NCBI GenBank assembly: GCA_018894105.1
Contig: CM032123.1
Span: 27,195,744 to 27,259,743, forward strand
DNA from: Jacaranda mimosifolia
Taxonomy: Eukaryota > Streptophyta > Magnoliopsida > Lamiales > Bignoniaceae
Length of the DNA: 64,000 nt
Direction of reading: 5' to 3'
Positions within the stretch are counted from its first letter, which is position 1, and every line of letters begins with the position of its first letter. The position numbers and the translations under genes were made by a program. Under the pieces are notes generated by a model. The model was not told the origin of the DNA. It made no database searches and worked only from the letters and a program-made list of their open reading frames with translations. Shown here in pieces: positions 35,958 to 46,094 of this stretch.

Positions 35958-36480
35958 CAGGATTTCTCCAAGATAGCTAGTCTATTGACCTAGTTAACTC
36001 AAAAAGACCAGTCGTTGGATTGGAACGAGGAGTGTGAGAAGAGCTTCCAAGAGTTGAAGAATCGCCTAACTACAACTTTAGTTTTAGGCCTTCCAGATGG
36101 ATTAAAAGACTTTATGGTGTGTACAGACGCTTCATATAAAAGGCTAGGATGCGTGTTGATGCAAAGAGGGCGTGTCATCACTTACGCATCTAGGAAGTTA
36201 AAGCCCTATGAGGAGAACTATCCAACTTATGATTTGGAGCTAGCAGCGATCATTTTTACATTGTCTAAATAGAGGCATTACCTCTATGGAGCTACATTTG
36301 AGGTATACACAAATCACAAAATCCTCAAGTATCTACATTTGCAAGAAGATCTAAACATAAGACAGCATAGATAGGTGGAGTTTCTAGAGGATTATGACTT
36401 CTCTATCAGCTACCATCCGAGAAAAGCAAATGTGGTAGCCGATGCCTTGAGTCGGAAGGTAGGAATGGCTCATCTACAAG
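35958..36480 (+). pseudogene. RNase H of the chromovirus (copy A), broken
   Basis: The reading frame from about 36003 shows [33 protein letters not shown] (Asp kept), [12 protein letters not shown] then a stop (TAG for Trp), [20 protein letters not shown] (Asp to Asn), and [15 protein letters not shown]. It would degrade RNA in RNA:DNA hybrids during reverse transcription. Block A of the tandem duplication starts within the RT/RNase H linker at about 35958. Confidence 0.85.
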
Positions 36481-36539
36481 GAGCAGGAACATTAAAAAGA
36501 TCAGGTACAAGTGTTGTGCTTAGGTTAAAATAGCAGGCT

Positions 36540-37380
36540 TAGGTTGCGGGAGTGAAAGTACATCCTGAATTACACGATGAAATTTAATAGGCCCAAGCCA
36601 GAGATAAGTGGATGTTGAAATAAAGAGTATTGGTTGGAAGTTTTGAAGGATCCGAGTACAGTATTGATAGTCAAGGCACATTGCTATTTTACAAGAAAAT
36701 TTGTGTGCCTGAAGAAATAAAAAGGAGATTACTAGAAAAGGCACATAGAACGAGATATACAGTACATTCGGGCGAGATAAAAATGTATCAGGATTTAAAG
36801 AAATAGTTCTAGTGGAATGGAATGAAGAAAGATGTAGTAGATTACGTGCAAAAATATCTAACCTATCAGTTAGTCGAAGCAGAACACCAATGACCATCAG
36901 GGTTTTTGCAGCCACTTCCCATCCCTGATTGGAAATGGGAACAAGTGACCATGGACTTTGTGACTGGTCTAACGAAGGCTAGAGGAGGTTATGACAGTAT
37001 CCAGGTGGTAGTAGATCATTTGACAAAGTCTGCACATTTTCTTCCACTTAGAACAAACTATATGGTTGAGAAACTGGCAAAATTATACATCAAGGAGATT
37101 GTCAGGTTACAAGGGATTCCAATCAATATTGTATCTAATCGGGACCCAAAGTTCACATCGAGAATTTGGAAAAAATTGCAGAGACATCTAGGAACAAGGT
37201 TACAATTTAGTTCAGCCGCTCATCCTCAGACTGGCGGACAATCAGAAAGGGCTATTCAAAATTTGAAAGACATGCTATGAGCTTGTGTTCTAGATTTTCG
37301 TGGAGGTTGGACCCCAACATTAGCTCTGGTTGAGTTTGCCTACAATAAAAGCTATCAGTATATTATTTAGATGGCACCGT
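36540..37380 (+). pseudogene. Integrase of the chromovirus (copy A), broken
   Basis: The HHCC region reads AHRTRYTVHSG with KYLTYQ, where the family has KCLTCQ, so both zinc cysteines are lost. The catalytic core is open at 36906-37280: PIPDWKWEQVTMDFVTGL, VVDHLTKSAHFLP, GIPINIVSNRDPKFTS (Asp to Asn at the SDRD box), AHPQTGGQSERAI (Glu kept). The stop TGA at 37278-37280 follows LKDML. Further stops (TAG) mark WNGM and other places. Confidence 0.87.
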
Positions 37381-38043
37381 ACGAAGCACTGTACGAAAAA
37401 AGTGTCAGTCCCAGTTGTATTAGGATCTAGCATAGTACAAATGTGCAATTGGCGTATCTCTAGGAACTGTGAAGCCTGAACTAATCCAAGATACTGTCAA
37501 GAAGGTACAGATTATTAAACAATGAATGGAGGCTGCTCAGGATCGATAGAAAAGTTATGCAGATAAGCAAAGGAAGGACGTACAGTTTCAAGTTGGTGAT
37601 CCAGTGTTCCTCAAGGTATCCCCGAGGAAAGGGATTAGAAAAATTGGCAAAAGTGAAAAATTGAGTCTGAGGTAAGTGGGACCTTATAAAATAAGTGAGA
37701 AAATTGGACCAGTGGCTTATCGTCTTGTACTGCCCTAGAACTTTACTGGGATAAATGACGTCTTTCATGTGTCTCAACTTCAAAAATACTATCCCGATCC
37801 TTCCCACATCATATCACCTGAGCTCATGCAATTGAAAGGTGATCTGACATACGAGGAACAACCTGTTCGTGTCTTAGATCAAAAATTTTGGGAGCTTAGA
37901 AATTAATAAATTCCCTAAGTTAAAGCAGTGTGGCACAACCAAAATGTGGAAAAAGCAACCTGGGAGCAAGAAGACCTCATGCATCAGCAATATCCCGAGC
38001 TCTTCCAGCATTCAGGTGAGAATTTGGGGACTAGATTCTTTTT
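37380..38043 (+). pseudogene. Integrase C-terminus and chromodomain of the chromovirus (copy A)
   Basis: The GPY/F-like module reads VGPYKISEKIGPVAYRL (about 37676-37728). VFHVSQLQKYYPDP follows, then the chromodomain at 37862-38008: PVRVLDQKFWELRN, stop, VKAVWHNQNVEKATWEQED, then QQYPELF. The aromatic Trp and Tyr positions of the chromobox are kept. Chromodomains of chromoviruses are thought to guide insertion to particular chromatin. Two stops interrupt the domain here. Confidence 0.8.
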
Positions 38044-38052
38044 AGAGGGGGA
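38044..38052 (+). other. Polypurine tract of the chromovirus
   Basis: AGAGGGGGA lies four bases before LTR2 (38057). The same tract precedes LTR3 at 46082-46090. Confidence 0.7.
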
Positions 38053-38056
38053 TGTT

Positions 38057-41032
38057 TGTAACACCCAAAAAATTTCATGATATATAGAATTTACTTTTTA
38101 ATATTTAAATTTCATGAATCCTATGTTATAATTGCAAATTTATTATTGTATTAAATTTTGGGGGTTAACTTGCTAACAAGAAAACTTCAATTTTTAGAAA
38201 TTTTAAAAGTTTGGGGTCAACCCGGAATTTATCAAAACCAGATTGAGCACTTTTTGAAAATATTAGGGTTTGTGTGGAAGACATTTGGTCAACAGGGCCA
38301 AAGCCATATTTTCTAATAAATGCAAGGACTTAATTGATTTTATTAAAAAAAATTGGGTTTAAATCTAAAAATTAAAAAAATCAATTTATAAAAAATGACA
38401 TTTGCCATTTTACGTCCCTATTCTTCTTCTTTCTCCTTCCAATGACACCACCACCAACTCCAGCGATCTTCATCGGCAGTCAAAAAATACCTAAACTAAA
38501 CCATTTAAACCCTTCCCCATACTCTCAGCTACACTTGCACACCACATGCTTGGCGGTACGAGTAGGGAAACATTGAAATTGGAGATCTGAAACTCAGTAG
38601 TGGTGGGTCTTAACAGGCGATGGTGGAGCGCAACCAAAACTCACTTGTGGGTAGTGATTTTAGGGTGTGGTGAAGCTGAAAACACCTTTACATACGAGTT
38701 TGACACGGCGGCAGAGGCAAAAAACGACGAACAAAGAATGGTAGAAAGAGAGACCCATTTGAAGATTAAGCTTGATTGGAGGTGATTTTAGCCATGGAAC
38801 TTGACATTGATAGTGGCGTTGGACTCAGGAAGTTGAAAAGAGTATTCTGGTGGAGATGCTGGTGTACTCTAGCTGCACGGTGGCGGGGCTTAGTGGCAGC
38901 GGAGAGGCAGTTTTTCCTCCTCGATGCAATGAACACAACCGTGTATTTGGTTTGTGGTTTCGAAACTTCGATGGCCAATCTTGAAATTTAGTTGGTTGAA
39001 GCTTCATATGTATACATATGTATATATTGCACCTTACCTTTGGAAACCTTGTATTACATGCCATGAATAAGGATTTTGGATATGATTGGTATATATACAT
39101 ATATATGTGTGTAAGATTCCCATGCAAGAAGAATATTCAATTAGTGGACCTGGATATGTTACGCTAAATGCCAAAATTTACATTTACTATTGGTACTAAG
39201 TGATTAATCTAAATTAAAGATAAATGCCAAAATTTACATTTACTATTGGTACTAAGTGATTAATCTAAATTAAAGATTATGTAATGTAAGACTAAGGTGC
39301 ATTTGATTAGGATGAATTATGTAGGGATTAGACTATTTTGTGTGGATTAGGATGATGATATGATAATGAGTTTGCAATGAAGAACAAGATATCTGGTTAT
39401 TTATAGAACCGATATAGAGCATCGTGGCTAATTCTAGAATAATTATTTATTAGAGTACTTTGTGTAGGTAGTACCTATTAAACCTATATAATCGTGTTGA
39501 TCAATAAGTTAGTAATGTTAGAATACTTATGATGCAATTCTAGAAGGCTACGAGAGTTGAATAGGAGTTTTGACTTTGGAAGTATTCTTTTGATTAGGCG
39601 ACGAAGAAGTTGGTCTTGCCGATCTGTAGATTGCAAGATGTGGTTGTTTGTTGAAACTATAAGAGGTGAGGATCTGCTAATTTGGCACTTCTCATACTCT
39701 CTGTTATTGTGATGATCCCGTGTAGGTTTTCTATTTCTATTTCGATTTTTATTTTTGTTATTATTTCTATACCGTACTCTGATTTGTTTGAAATCCAGAA
39801 ATTACTTAAATTTTGATTATTATTTGTTATCTGATATGAACACCCCTATGAGGGTTATTAATTTTGATTTCTATTTGTTCTGGTGGCTAGAACCTTCTCT
39901 ATTATCTGTATATCAGTTGTCTGTCTGTCTCATATCTATATTGATCTGTATCATTCTCTAATGCTTTGTTGGCATATTTGTTTATCTATTCAGCTTTATT
40001 TGCCTATGTTAGCTTATCTGAATCTGTTTGCTACTATCATGTTGCCTTGACGACATATATGCTCTGCTCTACACTATTGTCTTGGAACCAGTAGTGTGCT
40101 AGGTACTTCCCCCTAGGCATCTGCAAAAATGGTTGTGAATTCTATTATGTGTATGGAGAAAATGTTGGCCAAAGGCCAATATAGGTGAAATGTTTGGTTA
40201 TGTGGGGGCAGGCTAGGAACTTTCCCCTGGGTGTCGGCGGCATGCTATAGACTTTTACCTGAGTATCAGCGGTGTGCTAGGGGTTTCCCCTAGGCATCTG
40301 CGGTGCGGTATACAGTTCTATGGGCATCTGCCATGTACCAAGCTGTTACGCTTAGGTAAACTGATTGTCTGACTGGTATAAGGTGATTCTACAATGCATG
40401 TCAATAGTCTTTTCTTGGAATGCATATGCTTTGGGTTTGTTTTGCCTATCTAAATTCTATTTGTCTGAAATCTGTTCTTGGAGCAATAAGGCAGGAGAGT
40501 TTCTTATTTTGCCATGGTTACTATTTGATTCTGAATCTATCATGTTCTATATGTTTAATTGATGATCTGTTGAGTTGAACCTTCCTTGATAGATCTCTTT
40601 TGTTATTCTTAAGTTTATCCTTCACTAAGTCTTTGGACTCCCCCCCCCCAATTATCTCTTGACCTTCTCAGATAGGTTTTTTTGATGATCTCGTACTTCA
40701 AGCTTGGAAGAATGTAAATATGTTTTGTAGTAGAATAGGTGCTTAAACATGCGTATGAATCACTTTTACGTTTAGTGGAAACTTGGAGATGTTATGGGAT
40801 GTCAGACTTGAACTTATGGTTTGTAGTATGTATGAAACGATGAATGATGAATTTGTGATGGTATGAAATTTGTACTTTCTTTAAGATTTGCTAGGTTGAA
40901 GCATGTTGCTATCTTTGATGATTTTGAAAAAAAATAAATTCTGATAGGCCTATTGTTTGAATTATGTATCAGATTTAAGTTTGAACTGAGTGATGTTTCA
41001 GCTTAGGTGCTATCCCTAGTGGGAGCGCTACA
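38057..41032 (+). repeat. LTR 2 (3' LTR) of the chromovirus
   Basis: It is 2976 bp, TGTAACACCC...GCGCTACA, followed by the target duplication ACACC at 41033-41037. It carries a private ~56-bp tandem duplication (39166-39278, phrase AAATGCCAAAATTTACATTT) absent from LTR1 and LTR3. It also has a minisatellite block with its own unit order near 40205-40302. Confidence 0.87.
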
Positions 41033-41037
41033 ACACC

Positions 41038-41691
41038 ATAACCAAATTATGAGTTTTTTTTTTTCTTTTTTTAAGAAAAAAGTGGCGATGCTAGTTAAAT
41101 GCTTTTAACATATAGTAGTATATTATAGTGGCATTTTGTGTTAATCAATTACCACTAAGTAATATATTATAGTGGTTTTTTTATTACTATCACTATATTA
41201 TAATGTGCCATTATATTATAAAATAGCGTCAAATCAGTGCTACTAAATAATTTAAGGTATTTTTTTTACAAATGACACTATATATAAATAAAAGTGGCAT
41301 TTTTTTAGTGGCACTACTTAAATTTCTTGTAAATGTATTTATGTTGGGATTTTCAATCAAATGCCTCTATTTTCTTTTTTGTCTCTTATTAATCAAAAGC
41401 CACTAATATATTGTATTGCAGTGACATTTTTCAACAATTATCATCATATTACTCTTGTATGTCACAAAATTAGTGTCACTAAATATTTTGTGACAATTTT
41501 CTAAGTGACAACATAAATAAATATTAGTGGCACTAGTTAAATACCTTCAAATCATAATCAAATGTCACTATTTTATATATCATCTACTAATCAAATGTCA
41601 TTAAATTTTTTTTATTATAGTGACACTTTTTTTTACTATCACCATATTACATTTGCATGTTATTACACTATATATTCCCATTAAGTTAATG
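41038..41691. repeat. CACTA right-half subterminal repeats (copy A)
   Basis: Repeated phrases are AGTGGCAxTTTTTT, AGTGCTACTAAAT, AAATGACACTATA and ATATTATAGTGGCA, on average every 40-60 bp. They share the TGCCACTAA core with the left end of the same element. No reading frame. Confidence 0.55.
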
Positions 41692-43180
41692 ACTACAAAA
41701 AAGAGGTATTAGTGACCACAAAATTGGTCACTAAATATGAAAAAATCGGTCACTAACATGTTTAGTTACCGATCGGATTGATCACTAAAATTCTCGTCAC
41801 TAATTTGTGCCAATCGCTAATTCGGTCACCAATTAGTAACGGACCGACTAGTGACCACAAGTTGCAGTCATTAGTTATTTAAAAAATTTTGAAATTTTTT
41901 TGTGTATTTTACTAGGCAATGACCGCATATTTCGATAACTAATTTTAATGAGTCAAAAATATTTATATTAAACTTTACGTCCTCATGGATTTGAAATTAA
42001 AACCTTTGTTTTGTTCAAATAAATAACTAACCACTACAGTACATGCATTTTTATGTATGTATCTGAAAAATATAATATATATAATATTTACAAATCAAAA
42101 AGTAATTATAATATTCTTATGTATAAATTACTATTCTTTTGCATTTTAAAATTTAACAAAAATAGCAATTATTCATTTAATATTTGTGTAATATTTCTTC
42201 AATATAATAACATATAGTACTTATTATTTATAACTATTACTTTCAAATTTTTGGTTTAGTATATTTCATCATAATATGTTGTAAAGACCTTAAAAAATAC
42301 TATATACATACTAATTTGTATAGTAAGAAATAGTTTATACATATATATGGTAATGTGCATACATGCTAATAATTACAAATTAATATATAATTTTATTAAT
42401 TGTAATTATTTATTTACTCATAATATTTGTATAATACATATATATATATATTAGTGACATGTATATATTAATTAATTCTCATTTTTTTCTTTGTATAAGA
42501 ATATTACTTAGTTTTTTTCTTTGTGTATCTATATATACATTAATAAATTAATGTTCAATTATATGGATATTATATAGAAATATTCGGTGGCTATATATTT
42601 ATATATGTACTTATATTTTTATATTATATATTATTATTATTATTATTATCAAAAACTTATACATACACACACACACACACACACACAACAAACATAATAT
42701 TTTATTGTTTATATATGTGTTACACAAATTGTATGCTTCATATTCCAAGAATATGCAAAAAAATAAAATTTTATATTTGTGACCACGGTCATTAATTAGC
42801 AGTGATGCATCAATGGTTGAAAGAAAATTTAGTCATCAATTAATGACTAAAAAATAATTTGGTCATTAATTAGTTAATGACCGAATTAGTGACAATTTTG
42901 TGTGGTCACTAATAGTAGTGACCAAAAAAAGAGTTCAATCACTAATTAGTGACCGCTTTGTGTGGTCACTAATATTAGTGACTAAAAAAAGAGTTTATTA
43001 GCCGAATTAGTGACTGTTTTTCAGTGGTCACTAATTCAGTTGCCGATTAGTCACCAATCAGTCATTAATTTTTTTTAAATAATATATTTGAAGTGGTCGC
43101 TAATCAGTCATTAAGCAGTCACTCATCGGTCAGTGATTAGTGATCGCTCAATCGGTCACCAAATGTTGGTCACTAAAGCT
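41692..43180 (+). mobile_element. TTAGTGACC-family element nested in the CACTA right half (copy A)
   Basis: Its left side starts near GACTACAAAAAAGAGGTATTAGTGACCACAAAATTGGTCACTAA and its right side ends near GGTCACCAAATGTTGGTCACTAA. Both ends are built of direct and inverted TTAGTGACC/GGTCACTAA motifs that can fold together. The centre is TA-rich and holds an AC microsatellite (42665-42688). Non-autonomous CACTA elements of plants often have this build, but exact ends and target duplication could not be fixed. No coding capacity. Confidence 0.55.
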
Positions 43181-43996
43181 CAATACTTTACGATGTTCTT
43201 CTTCAAACGACACTATAACTACATATTAGTGGTGTTTTTCTAAAAAAAATAAAATAGTGATACTAGTTAAATGTCTTCGAAATATATTTATCTTGGCATT
43301 TTTAATCAAATGTCACTATTTTATCTGTCATTTAATAATCAAATGCTATCAAATATTAAATTATTGTAGCATTCTTTTACAACTACCATTATAATACATT
43401 TTTGTATCATTATATTATAAAATGTCACGAACATAGTGCCACTAAATTCCAATTTTCTTGTAGTGCAAGCTTAAAATCTCATCAAAATTACTTAGAAAGT
43501 AGCTTGGAATGAATTTAAGAATTTGAAATTCGTTATGATATAAAATATTCAAACAATTTCAGCTTGTGCTTGATGGAAAGATTTGAATTGAGGGAAGAAT
43601 TTCAAATAACTCCCTTTTAGGTGGACTTGGAGTACGCATATCCTAATGGCTAAAAAAAAACTTAAATTAAATGTTCAAGAATATCAAATTTATTACATTA
43701 TATTTGAAGAATTAAGCTCAAAATAATTTATTATTATAAGTTTAAAATTTTAAATCCATCAGTTCAAAATGCAATATTAAATTGATAAAATCTTGGGGGA
43801 GACATTGAATTAGAGTACTTAAACTTTTACTATGACAAATGCTAAATTTAGTGGAGATTAAAATTAAATATATTGGAGTTTTTAACCCCCACTAGTTTCA
43901 ATTGTAATGGATATGAAACCTCCATAGTTACGTATCATGTAATTTCTAGTTGTTGTTTTGGGGCAATCTCCATTCCAACCATCACTAACAGTTAAC

Positions 43997-45330
43997 TTAG
44001 GATTTCTCCTAAATAGCTAGTCCGTTGACCAAGTTACCTCGAAAAGACCAGCCATTTGATTGGAACGAGGAGTGTGAGAAGTGCTTCCAAGAGTTGAAGA
44101 ATCTCCTAACTACAACACTATTTTTAGCCCTTCCAAATGGATGAAAAAACTTTATGGTGTATACAAATGCTTCATATAAAAGGCTAGGATGCGTGTTGAT
44201 GCAAAGAGGGCTTGTCATCACTTACACATCTAGGAAGTTAAAGCCTCATGAGGAGAACTATCCAACTCATGATTTAGAGGTAGCAGCGATCATTTTTACA
44301 CTATCTAAATGGAGGCATTACCTCTATGGAGCTACATTTGATGTATATACAGATCACAAAAACCTCAAGTATCTACATTCGCAAAAATATCTGAACATAA
44401 GGCAGCATAGATTGGTGGAGTTTTTAGAGGATTATGACTTCTGTATCACCTACCATCTAAAAAAGCAATGTGGTAACCGATCCCTTGAGTTGGAAGGCAG
44501 GAATGGCACATCTACAAGGAGTAGGAACATTAAAAAGATCAAGTATAGGTGTTGTACTCAAGTTAGAATAGCAAGCTTGGGTTGCGGGAGTGAAAGTACA
44601 TCCTAAACTACACGATGAAATTCAACAGGCCCAAGCCAGAGATAAGTGGATGTTGAAACAAAGAAAATTGGTTGGAAGTTTTGAAGGATTCGAGTACAGT
44701 ATCGATAGTCAAAGCACATTGCTATTTCGCAAGAGAAGTTGTGTGCTTGAAGAAATAAAGGGGAGATTACTAGAAAAGGCACATAGAACAAGATATACAG
44801 TACATCCGGGTAGGACAAAAATGTATCAGGATTTAAAAAAACAGTTCTGGTGGAATGGAATAAAGAAAGATGTAGTAGACTACGTCCAAAAATATCTAAC
44901 CTGTCAGTTAGTCGAAGCAGAACAACAACGACTATCAGAGTTGTTGCAGCCACTTCCCATCCCTGATTGGAAATAGGAACAAGTGACCATGGACTTTGTG
45001 ACCGGTCTACTGAAGGCTAGATGAGGTTATGAAAGTATCTAGGTGGTAGTAGATCATTTGACAAAGTCTACACATTTTCTACCACTCAGAATGGACTACG
45101 AGGTTGAGAAAATGGCAAAATTATACATCAAGGACATCATTAGGTTACAAGGGATTCCAATTAATATTGCATCCAATCGGGACCCAAAGTTCACATCGAG
45201 ACTTTGGAAAAGATTACAAAGACATCTAGGAACAAGGTTACAGTTTAGCTCAGCCGCTCATCCTCAGATTAGCGGACAGTCAAAAAGGGCTATTTGAATT
45301 TGAAAGACATGCTGTGAGCTTGTGTTTTGG
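43997..45330 (+). pseudogene. RNase H and integrase of the chromovirus, copy B
   Basis: RNase H: open from 44154 with [17 protein letters not shown] (Asp to Asn), [19 protein letters not shown] (Trp kept, unlike copy A), [12 protein letters not shown] (Asp kept). Integrase: HRTRYTVHPGRTKMYQDLKK, then KYLTCQ (first zinc Cys lost), DHLTKSTHFLP, SNRDPKFTSRLW, and HPQISGQSKRAI, where the catalytic Glu is Lys. The two copies lost different residues, so both decayed independently after duplication. Confidence 0.85.
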
Positions 45331-46082
45331 ATTTCGATCGAGGTTGGACCCGACATCTGCCTCTGGTTGAGTTTGCCTACAATAACAGCTATCAGTATGT
45401 TATTTAGATGGGACCGTACGAAGCACTGTACGGACAAAAGTGTCAACCCCGACTCTATTGGGATCTAGCAGAGTACAAATGTGCAATTGACGTATCTCTG
45501 GGAACTTTGAAGCCTGAACTAATCCAAGATACTGTCAAGAAGATACAGATTATTAAACAACGAATGGAGGCTACTCAGGACCGATAGAAAAGTTATGCAG
45601 ATAAGCAAAGGAAGGACGTACAGTTTGAAGTTGGTGATCCAGTGTTCCTCAAGGTATCCCCGAGGAAAGGGATTAGAAAAATTGGTGAAGGCAAAAAATT
45701 GAGTCCGAGGTATGTGGGACCTTATAAAATACGTGAGAAAATTGGACCAGTGGCCTATCATCTTGTACTACCCTAGAACCTTACTAGGATACATGACGTC
45801 TTTCATGTGTCTTAACTTCAAAAATACTATCCCGATCCTTCCCACATCATATAACCTGAGCTCATGCAATTGAAAGGTGATCTGACATACGAGGAACGAC
45901 CTGTTCGTATCTTAGATCAAAAATTTTGGGAGCTTAGAAATTGAAAGATTCCCTAAGTAAAAGCACTGTGGCACAACCACAATGAGGAAAAAGCAAACTG
46001 GGAGCAAGAGGACCTCATGCGCCAGCAATATCCCGAGCTCTTCCAGCATTCAGGTAAGAATTTGGGAACCAGATTCTTTTTA
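45330..46082 (+). pseudogene. Integrase C-terminus and chromodomain, copy B
   Basis: LVEFAYNNSYQYVI, then TAG, GPYEALYGQK (frameshifted), VGPYKIREKIGPVAYHL (about 45714-45766), VFHVS, and the chromodomain at about 45901-46050 (PVRILDQKFWELRN, stop, VKALWHNHNEEKANWEQED). The ending FFLEGD precedes the polypurine tract. It carries stops at the same two chromodomain sites as copy A, so those stops predate the duplication. Confidence 0.8.
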
Positions 46083-46094
46083 GAGGGGGATGTT

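Larger units (their letters stand above)
31220..41032 (+). mobile_element. Tekay/Del-like chromovirus (Ty3/gypsy) inside the CACTA element
   Basis: LTRs at 31220-34141 and 38057-41032 both start TGTAACACCC and end GCGCTACA. The flanking pentamer ACACC is duplicated at 31215-31219 and 41033-41037. The internal part (3.9 kb) is shorter than usual because most of gag is missing. Pol order is protease, RT, RNase H, integrase, chromodomain. The chromodomain at the C-terminus of integrase marks it as a chromovirus. The 2.9-kb LTRs and the RFFLEGD-type ending fit the Tekay/Del lineage. Decayed and inactive. Confidence 0.88.
30201..43465 (+). mobile_element. CACTA transposon, nonautonomous, split by a Tekay-like chromovirus
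   Basis: The left end reads CACTACAACAACATG and the right end reads TTTTCTTGTAGTG, giving CACTACAA inverted termini. The flanks are CAA at 30198-30200 and CAA at 43466-43468, the 3-bp target duplication of the CACTA superfamily. Subterminal repeats with a (G/A)TGCCACTAAA core occur on both sides. Excluding the chromovirus (31220-41032) and one ACACC copy, about 3.4 kb of element remains, with no transposase-like reading frame. A TTAGTGACC-family element lies within its right half (41692-43180). Confidence 0.85.
35958..43996. repeat. Tandem segmental duplication, block A (~8.04 kb)
   Basis: It spans the chromovirus from the RT/RNase H junction through LTR2, the CACTA right half and 531 bp of DNA beyond the CACTA end (43466-43996). 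Block B (43997-51884) repeats this content in the same order and orientation. The start of A (AGGATTTCTCC at 35959) corresponds to the start of B (43997), and the sequence before B matches the end of B (ACTAA(C/T)AGTTAA). Confidence 0.9.

Noticed and set aside
36520..36915. 131-codon minus-strand ORF, repeated at 44603-44953
   Set aside because: It mirrors the integrase reading frame on the other strand and is conserved only through the duplicated DNA.
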